DNA from: Nemertoderma westbladi
Lineage: Eukaryota; Xenacoelomorpha; Nemertodermatida; Nemertodermatidae
Assembly: GCA_032718475.1 (NCBI GenBank)
Contig: JAUCBJ010003980.1
Location: 1-25,401 of the forward strand
Length of the DNA: 25,401 nucleotides
Reading direction: 5' to 3'
Part shown: in pieces, positions 18,041-25,401 of the stretch
How positions within the stretch are numbered: position 1 is the stretch's first letter
How the letters are laid out: each line of letters opens with the position of its first letter
The notes under the pieces: model-generated
Told to the model about the DNA's origin: nothing
Seen by the model: only the letters and a program-made list of their open reading frames with translations
The model's database searches: none
Translations under genes and position numbers: made by a program

Positions 18041-18988
18041 AGCCGAGCCGAGCCGAGCCGAGCCGAGCCGAGCCGAGCCGAGCCGAGCCGAGCCGAGCCG
18101 AGCCGAGCCGAGCCGAGCCGAGCCGAGCGAGCCGAGCCTAGCCGAGCCTAGCCGAGCCGAGCCGAGCCGAGCCGAGCCGAGCCGAGCCGAGCCGAGCCGA
18201 GCCGAGCCGAGCCGAGCCGAGCCGAGCCGAGCCGAGCCGAGCCGAGCCGAGCCGAGCCGAGCCGAGCCGACCCGAGCCGAGCCGAGCCGAGCCGAGCCGA
18301 GCCGAGCCGAGCCGAGCCGAGCCGAGCCGAGCCGAACCAAGCCGAGCCGAGCCGAGCCGTGCCGAGCCGAGCCGAGCCAAGCCGAGCCGAGCCGAGCCAA
18401 GCCGAGCCGAGCCGTGCCGAGCCGAGCCGAACCGAGTCGAGCCGAGCCGAGCCGAACCAAGCCGAGCCGAGCCGAGCCGAGCCGAGCCGAGCCGAGCCGA
18501 GCCGAGCCGAGCCGAGCCGAGCCGAGCCGAGCCGAGCCGAGCCGAACCAAGCCGAACCAAGCCGAGCCGAGCCGAGCCGTGCCGAGCCGAGCCGAGCCGA
18601 GCCAAGCCGAGCCGAGCCGAGCCGAACCGAGCCGACCCAAGCCGAGCCGAGCCGAGCCGAGCCGAGCCGAGCCGAGCCGAGCCGAACCGAGCCGAACCGA
18701 GCCGAGCCAAGCCGTGCCGAGCCGATCCGAACCGAGTCGAGCCGAGCCGAGCCGAGCCGAACCAAGCCGAGCCGAGCCGAGCCGAGCCGAGCCGAGCCGA
18801 GCCGTGCCGAGCCGAGCCGAGCCGAGCCGAGCCGAGCCGAGCCGAGCCGAGCCGAACCATGCCGAGCCGAGCCGAGCTGAGCCGAGCCGAGCCGAGCCGA
18901 GCCGAGCCGAGCCGAGCCGAGCCGAGCCGAGCCGAGCCGAGCCGAGCCGTGCCGAACCGTGCCGAGCCGTGCCGAGCCGAGCCGAGCC
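18041..18988. repeat. (GCCGA)n pentanucleotide array, ~950 bp
   Basis: An almost pure GCCGA array with interspersed variants (GCCGT, GCCAA, GAACC types). The variants recur in groups, such as gccgaaccaagccgagccga, which suggests higher-order duplication. The pentamer contains no stop in any frame, so long LGSAR- or EPSRA-type ORFs appear on both strands. They are not genes. Confidence 0.97.
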
Positions 18989-19417
18989 AGTACCGTATTA
19001 CAAAATTTAGCAATGCAGTTTCTGTTACAGTCTGACAGTTTTGATCCTGCTAAAATTTTAGTTACCGGTACAGTTTTAGTTATAGCAGTATAGACCGATA
19101 GACTGATAGATACAATATATTATCCCACATACTGACAGACTGAACTGACGTAGTAAGCAGTCTTTTAATGATTGAAATAATGTCAGTCTCATCAAGACGA
19201 GGTGCAGTGCAGTCACTTACCCAATGAGAATGAGTCACTTTCCCAACAATATCACTCGTCAAAATAAAAAAGTTCGGCCTATCTAAAACTAAAAATGAGT
19301 CATTTTAATGTACCGGTACCGGTATTACCGGTACTGTAATGTAAACAAACATAATAATGTCCATTACGAAACTGCCTTCTATAGAGCGCTATAGGCAGAT
19401 AGGTAGTTGTAAGAAAG
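18989..19417. other. unassigned spacer 5' of the Helitron gene
   Basis: AT-rich with several accggtac-type words (19311-19340). No gene is seen. It may contain the element's 5' end and promoter, but no rolling-circle terminus could be fixed. Confidence 0.5.
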
Positions 19418-19433
19418 ATGGACCCTCTCTATG
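19418..19433 (+). CDS. candidate first coding exon of the Helitron protein
   Basis: AAGATGG is a good Kozak context at ATG 19418. Five codons (MDPLY) plus one base end at a donor, G|GTAATA. The next exon starts with gt, completing a Gly codon, so the join reads MDPLYGDLRFPV. Phase agreement supports it, but a 16-nt exon is easy to find by chance and an upstream start is possible. Confidence 0.4.
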
Positions 19434-19723
19434 GTAATATTTTGTAACTACTAGGCCTATACTGATAATACAATAGTATGTATGTATACTATGTAATGAA
19501 AGTTGCGCTCACAAGCTGACAAGATTATACACTACAGGCACGAGGCGCCCACATTTTATTGTACATCTTGTTTCTTGTTTCAGTCTGTCAGTGCTTGTGC
19601 TATTATCATTTATTGTTTTGGTTATAAAGGACTGCTCGTTTCCTTTAATTATTATTGCTACATTGTGTAATAATATACGGTAACGGTATGTTTTAATTTA
19701 TATTATAATTGTGTTGCTTACAG

Positions 19724-19880
19724 GTGACTTACGGTTTCCGGTATTGTCACGAGGGGTTCAATGCACCGCTGTTGCTGCTTACGCCGCTGGAATGGCTGCC
19801 ATATCAAACCCAGTTCTATGGAATACTGAGACGGTCGATTATATTGTCACTGGGGGAGATCAACTATTCCAACAACTGTC
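19724..19880 (+). CDS. Helitron exon 2: protease domain with catalytic Cys
   Basis: The acceptor is gttgcttacag (AG at 19722-19723) and the donor is C|GTAAGT at 19881. In frame +1 (codons from 19726) it reads DLRFPVLSRGVQCTAVAAYA, then NPVLWNTETVDYIVTGGDQLFQQLS. A GxQC nucleophile Cys (codon 19762-19764) is followed by small residues and a W...D-I...GD-L pattern. This fits the herpesvirus C76/OTU-like ubiquitin-type cysteine proteases found in some Helitron and other transposon proteins. It splices with split codon tc|a to 21241. The overlapping plus-strand ATG ORF at 19709-19966 is a shadow in another frame. Confidence 0.8.
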
Positions 19881-21240
19881 GTAAGTTTTTTACTACGGGT
19901 ACATTTTTATACCTATTTATAATTAATAATGATGTAACCCTAGACCTAAAAAAAACTCGGCCGTAGGGCAGGGATTACTAAACAAAGTGTGGCGACTTAT
20001 TTCCCGTGCGGTCCCCCCAGAACTATACTGGATACTCCCCGAGGAAACTCCAGTACCGTACTCATTTAGCTGCCCCTTATGGATGCAAGGTAGTAGAGAT
20101 GCGCCGAAAACTGCCGTTGCTCTCATGCTTGGATCGAACCCACGACCTCCAGAGAGAGGATTCCAATTCAATACAACCGCTACACCCTGGTGGAACCTAT
20201 GACATCATTTTGCGGAATTTCGGATATCAATGCCATTGGCCCTAAAATATTCATAATTGTCCCTCGAATTTGAATCTCTATTCGTTGTAAACTGTGTTAT
20301 TTTATGACAAAACTGTCAATGAGGTTTTATATAATTTCGCTTATATAATACATTTATTTAATTTTCACTTTTTTACACTTAGCATAATAAAATGTGCTAT
20401 AATATTAAATTATCTCTGTAACAGTTATTGGTTTACCGTACAGGTAGAGTCCGGAATACAGTACATAACTTGGTCAGTTTGCTAACGTCTTGTAGATATT
20501 AGTTGGAGGGGCGGGGCATACCGCATACCCCCATATAAGTTGTAGTTGAAGGTACAGATGTAGATTTGATTTATTTTTAGCACCATATTATTCAGCCTTA
20601 TTTACCCCCTGCATTTTCGGATGAGTGTAAATTATAATATTATTATAATTAACTATAATAATATAATTAATAATTATTAATAAATAATGTTACCTTTGGA
20701 TTTAGTCAACCCCTGCTATTATAACTTTATACCACTGTTGTTATGCATTATACGCCATATCCTAAGGCACCGGTAATTATCTAGGTAATAAAATCTAAAC
20801 ATTCAATTACATTTAGATAAAACGTTTATCATTTGACTACCCCGACAGGTAAATATTTCAATTTTTGGCTTCAGCTATCCCCCCACACACATTACGTAAC
20901 GACGACAGTAACCAAATACCCCCCCCCCCCCCATACCAATCTTTATTAATGAGAATATTTCTAGAATATTTTTATTCGACATGCACCCTGCTTGGCGTTA
21001 TGTAATTCATGGACATCGCCTTGACGTTTCGTTTCTTCATTTCGTTTACACCTATTAATTGACCTATTATATAGGCTAGATATTGTTCCTTGAGCCAACC
21101 GTTAATGATAGTAGTATAAAGAACATATGCCGTACAGCATACGATACGAGCACTTATCCATATCTTTCATGGCTTCACCAAATCGTGTATGTGAAATTGT
21201 GTCAGCTGTAAACTTATTATTATTGTGACTTAATTTTTAG
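19881..21240 (+). other. Helitron intron between protease exons
   Basis: GTAAGT...TTTTTAG, phase 2, 1,360 bp. It contains a minus-strand tRNA-derived SINE (about 19940-20198) and otherwise AT-rich sequence with a poly-C run near 20920. No further exon was found in it. Confidence 0.85.
19940..20198 (-). mobile_element. tRNA-derived SINE
   Basis: Read on the minus strand from 20198, the head is tRNA-like, with an A-box-like gtagcggttg and a perfect B box GGTTCGATCC (20140-20131). A roughly 190-bp non-tRNA body follows, containing acgggaaataagtcgc and ccctacggccgagttttttt. It ends in agggttacatcattatt. This is the layout of a Pol III SINE. Clear flanking duplications were not identified. ORFs overlapping it on both strands are artefacts. 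Confidence 0.7.
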
Positions 21241-22930
21241 ACAATCTCCACTGGCTTTGCAACACCGCGATATTCCAGCGACGTTTACTGCCAAGGATCT
21301 CGAGGCTGAGTTTACGGTTTTGGATCTCATTGCTGGGGCGCCCAATCCCATCCCAGGATATGGTAACTTACTGCAGGGAGTTACCCAAGCCTTCCTGCGT
21401 ACCGATCTCGCCATTCTAACGTCATTCGATATAACGGTGATGATCGGTAAAGACTCTGACTCTTCGTTCTTCCTGTTCGACTCCCACGCGCGGGATGCCC
21501 AAGGTTTACCATCGCCCGAGGGCGTCGCTGCGCTAACCAATTACTCAACTATTGACGAACTTGTTGCCGGTTTCTATAGGGGAGTGCCTGGGAGTCTGCA
21601 AGATAACGCACAGTACGAGATATCGTGTGTCAGAGTCCGCGCCCAGTTTACGGCGGAATCGCGACGGCGTGCTGCTAATCGTGCGAGAGTAGCGGAATAC
21701 CGGATTAATAACCCGGAGACTCATCGCGAGAACGTTACGCGCAATCAACGTGTCAATCCGGAACCCCATCGTGCAAGAGTGGAGGAATACAGGGTTAATA
21801 ATCCGGAGATCCATTGCGAGAACGTTGCGCGCAACCGGATTAATAACCCGGAGACTCATCGCGAGAATGTTGCGCGCAACCAACGTGTCAACCCCGAACC
21901 CCATCGGAGGGCCGTTGCAGCGGATCGGATGAGGCGCGTTGCTGTAGGTAACGTCACCGATCCTCCACCAGTTACAGTGACTGTTCCAACTCTCGAGGAC
22001 AGAACACGAGTTTGGGACAAAATGACTCGGAGTTTGGGGGACGACGGAATGGGTCAACGGACCTGTTGCGTTTGCGACGAGTCCGTATTCCTGGATTCCA
22101 TCCATGAAATGTTACGTACCGGTAACGACAATAGCGAGTACGACCGGATGATTGGTTTATTCCAGAAGAAACTCACTCCCGGGAGCTCAACCAATTATCC
22201 CGCTTCGTTGATTAACCTATATTCGGTCGACTACTTGGATTCCCGTCTAAAGGACGTATTGTTGTCTCCCAGGGGTTTTAAGGTTGATCAGGATGGTTCA
22301 GTGCGATTGCGTATTTGTTCGACCTGTTTGAACTCGATCAAAAACGCAGTTATTAAGAAACCACCAAAACTCTCTATCGCAAATGGTTTCTTGTTGGGGA
22401 AAGTTCCTGCGGCAGTTGCTGACGCAACCGACGCCGAGTGGAATTTGGTTGTTCGCGCGACGCCGACCTGTAAGACTGTAGTTGTACGAGGCGGCGCGAA
22501 TAAGATGATGCAGTCGCATGTGTTAGTTTGGGGACAACCTGACACTCCGGCTGCAATTCAACTACCTCGAGTTCTGCAGGACTCCGTTTCGGCGTTTCGG
22601 GTGATTCTAGCCGGAGCGTTAACTTCAGTCCAACGTTTACTGGCTATGAAACGCTGCACCATCCGACGCGATAAAGTAAACGCGCTCCTTACGTTTCTAC
22701 TCGCCAATAACCGTCTCTACGGCGATGTGGAGCGCATTCAGGGGCGGTTAGATGAACTGCCCGCCGATGACATCCCCAGTTCGATGATCAGCTCTGTCGT
22801 CGATGAAACAACGGAAATGGAACTGGGGGAACCTACGTCGTCTCACACTCGCCCCGCTGATATTGTGAACGTCGCTGACCTAGAGGAGGGTGTCGAACGT
22901 ACAGACGCCTCTATATTCTCTTCTAACCAG
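21241..22930 (+). CDS. Helitron exon 3: protease His half, basic repeats, DUF6570-like domain
   Basis: The acceptor ttaatttttag precedes 21241 and the donor is CCAG|GTTGGT. The frame is open for 563 codons. Numbering from the predicted MDPLY start, the His half reads FFLFDSHARD with H140 as probable catalytic His (codon 21485), paired with C19 in the previous exon. Residues about 201-290 hold repeated RxAEYRINNPETHRENV and NQRVNPEPHR units, basic and probably DNA-binding or disordered. Residues 330-480 carry CCVCDES and LRICSTC (C334/C336 and C417/C420) with GFLLGKVP and HVLVWGQPD. This matches the DUF6570 region that precedes Helitron_like_N in many Helitron proteins. The exon ends in phase 0 after SSNQ. 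Confidence 0.88.
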
Positions 22931-23103
22931 GTTGGTGTTTTTTTGTACTTTTAATAATCGATGGGCTGAATTAGTGTATTTGGTTTATTGTTTATATTTT
23001 TATTGTTTCACTATAAATTATTAATATGGATGTAAATTTGAATATTTCACTTATATCAGAGTCTAGCATGGTTAAAATGTCAGACGAATTTAGTTATTTT
23101 TCC

Positions 23104-24058
<955 letters not shown>

Positions 24059-24235
24059 GGTATTCATTTATTACAAAAATGCATAACTTTCCTTCAATAT
24101 TCATAAATCAGGCAGTTACAGTTCCTAGATATAAAAAGCTGCTTCATAAAATTATTTTGAATATAAATCAATTCCTACGATTCATACTGTCCATCATTAT
24201 ACTCAGTACTGTTCTAACGAGTATGTTAAGACCAG

Positions 24236-24367
24236 GTCTGCAACATTTATTTCGCGTCTAAAACATTGTTTAAAGTACATAATGGAGCCGTATATGGCGC
24301 AGCTGATGAATATTTAACGCCACCCGCCACTATTGGGGAGGACATAGCATCTATTGACTCCGACTCT
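24236..24367 (+). CDS. possible 44-codon cassette exon of the Helitron gene
   Basis: The segment after gaccag is open, in phase 0, and reads VCNIYFASKTLFKVHNGAVY, then GAADEYLTPPATIGEDIASI and DSDS, ending at a GTAATA donor. Its length is exactly 132 nt, so it can be included or skipped between the phase-0 exons on both sides. The acidic, protein-like composition contrasts with the surroundings. The acceptor's pyrimidine tract is poor. Confidence 0.35.
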
Positions 24368-24764
24368 GTAATAGGTACCTGTTATTAATATATAGATGAA
24401 CACTTGACTTCTAGCATTGTGTATTATTGACATAAAATATTTTATTGTCACGGGGGTGTGTATTACAAATTTACTATTGTGACAGATGGGGGAGCTTGCG
24501 TGACACTTTGTGACAGAGATGGGAGGGGGGGGGGGGGGGGTGGGTGTCAAAAATCGGGGAAATTTACTTGACATACTTTATAAACGTCCCCATACTTATC
24601 ATGGGACAACTATTTGCTCTTTATTATATATTTATTTTTGCAGATCTAATCTGTCGCTTATTAATTGATAAGACGATTTTTGCTACAAATTATATTGAAA
24701 TGTAATGAGTAATTTTTTATTATTTTTTAATTATGTTTTTTTGGTTATATAATTATATTTGCAG

Positions 24765-25345
24765 GTGACGCAATCTGCAACGCAAGCGCAGATGTTACAA
24801 CGAATGGGGGGATGTGACGATGAACTTGTCTTACGGCGCAGTTCACATTTACTGTCTGACTGGAATTCAGAGACTCGGATGCTAATGTTCGCCAAGCAGT
24901 TTCCCTTCGGTTATGGCGACCCGGGGGACATCGCAGGCGTTGGGAATGTCGAAGGATTTCGTCATTTACTCCGGTTATCGACCCAACAGTTTAGCGATTC
25001 GGAATCTGTCCTCCGGGTTTTTGACATTCTGTCCCGCGAACAGGCACTGAGTAATACGTCTTTACGGTTGCGGAAATTCCCTGGCGTTTGTGCGAATATT
25101 AACTCGGTTACACGCGATGAACTCAAAGAATTCCTCGATAAGTCGCGTAATGAAACCGTTAATAACTCAGGGAACGCGCGATCGTTAATGACTCACGTGA
25201 AGATAGTCTCGGGAACTAAATGGGGATCCGATGAGCAACGAACACAGGAGCGGAGAAAGTTATACAACATGGTAACTAAGTTTGGTAACCCACATCTGTT
25301 CCTCACCGTTGCTCCTAACGAAATGGGATCCCTTGCGGTTTTTAG
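24765..25345 (+). CDS. Helitron exon: start of Helitron_like_N (Rep) domain
   Basis: The acceptor tatttgcag precedes 24765, in phase 0 with exon 3. The protein reads VTQSATQAQMLQRMGGCDDE, LVLRRSSHLLSDW and MFAKQFPFGYGDPGD. The Helitron_like_N hallmarks follow: LLRLSTQQFSDSESVLRVFD, a THVKIVSGTKWGS segment, and KFGNPHLFLTVAPNEMGSL. In known Helitrons the 'FG.P..F.T..P.E' motif lies upstream of the HUH nuclease residues, which are past the window. A likely donor TTTAG|GTTAGT ends the exon at 25345 (phase 2); after it the frame soon meets a stop. Confidence 0.88.
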
Positions 25346-25401
25346 GTTAGTTTATATTTAATTAAAGGCGGGGTGTTGGGGGGTGGTGTACCTGGATTAC
25401 G

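Noticed and set aside
17924-19013. Long LGSAR- and EPSRA-type ORFs on both strands
   Set aside because: They are translations of the (GCCGA)n array, which has no stop codon in any frame; there is no unique sequence or domain.
21545-22105. 186-aa minus-strand ORF
   Set aside because: It is a shadow of Helitron exon 3, whose plus frame has domain matches and correct splice phases.

Overview
This is animal nuclear DNA. It has GT-AG introns, an AT-rich background, tRNA-derived SINE and LINE remnants, many DNA transposons, and a fibrinogen-related (FReD) membrane protein gene. The mix suits a marine invertebrate. Frequent taggccta and accggtac words hint at an invertebrate deuterostome, but that is only an impression. 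No bacterial genes, rRNA, true tRNA or CRISPR were found.

Positions 1-4700 hold no convincing complete gene. They contain a 1.06 kb DNA element at 192-1253 with 9-bp target duplications, two 5'-truncated LINE 3' ends on the minus strand, and unassigned AT-rich sequence. Positions 4555-15067 form a duplicated FReD locus on the minus strand. The better copy has a Ser/Arg/Pro-repeat ORF (15067-14291), one in-frame TAG, a transmembrane/coiled-coil/FReD exon (14290-13441), a 2.1 kb intron carrying a second copy of the 192-1253 element, and a FReD 3' exon (11337-11081). The second copy (10650-9403) is a pseudogene broken by deletions and by a long-TIR element (9501-10201). Its 3' side has expanded into a 270-bp tandem array whose monomers resemble the end of the FReD gene and its 3' flank.

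That array is split by a 3,058-bp transposon (5077-8134). Its perfect 14-bp inverted ends start with CACAGTG, the V(D)J heptamer sequence. Its 587-aa ORF matches the RAG1/Transib/Chapaev (CMC-like) transposase pattern: a DG motif, then D-x16-CxxC. The C-terminal part that should supply the last catalytic Glu is missing. Neighbouring intact monomers give the exact empty site and show a 4-bp AGTT duplication.

Positions 15068-19400 are repeats: a 117-bp duplication, a Helentron/HINE-like element with asymmetric inverted ends and a 3' hairpin followed head-to-tail by a second copy, a 106-bp E-box-containing repeat, and about 950 bp of (GCCGA)n. From about 19418 to the window end, on the plus strand, lies the 5' part of a spliced Helitron gene. 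It encodes a C76/OTU-like cysteine protease, a short basic repeat region, a DUF6570-like Cys domain and the start of Helitron_like_N. The exon phases fit exactly. The introns hold a SINE and a minisatellite. The HUH nuclease motif and the helicase lie beyond the window.
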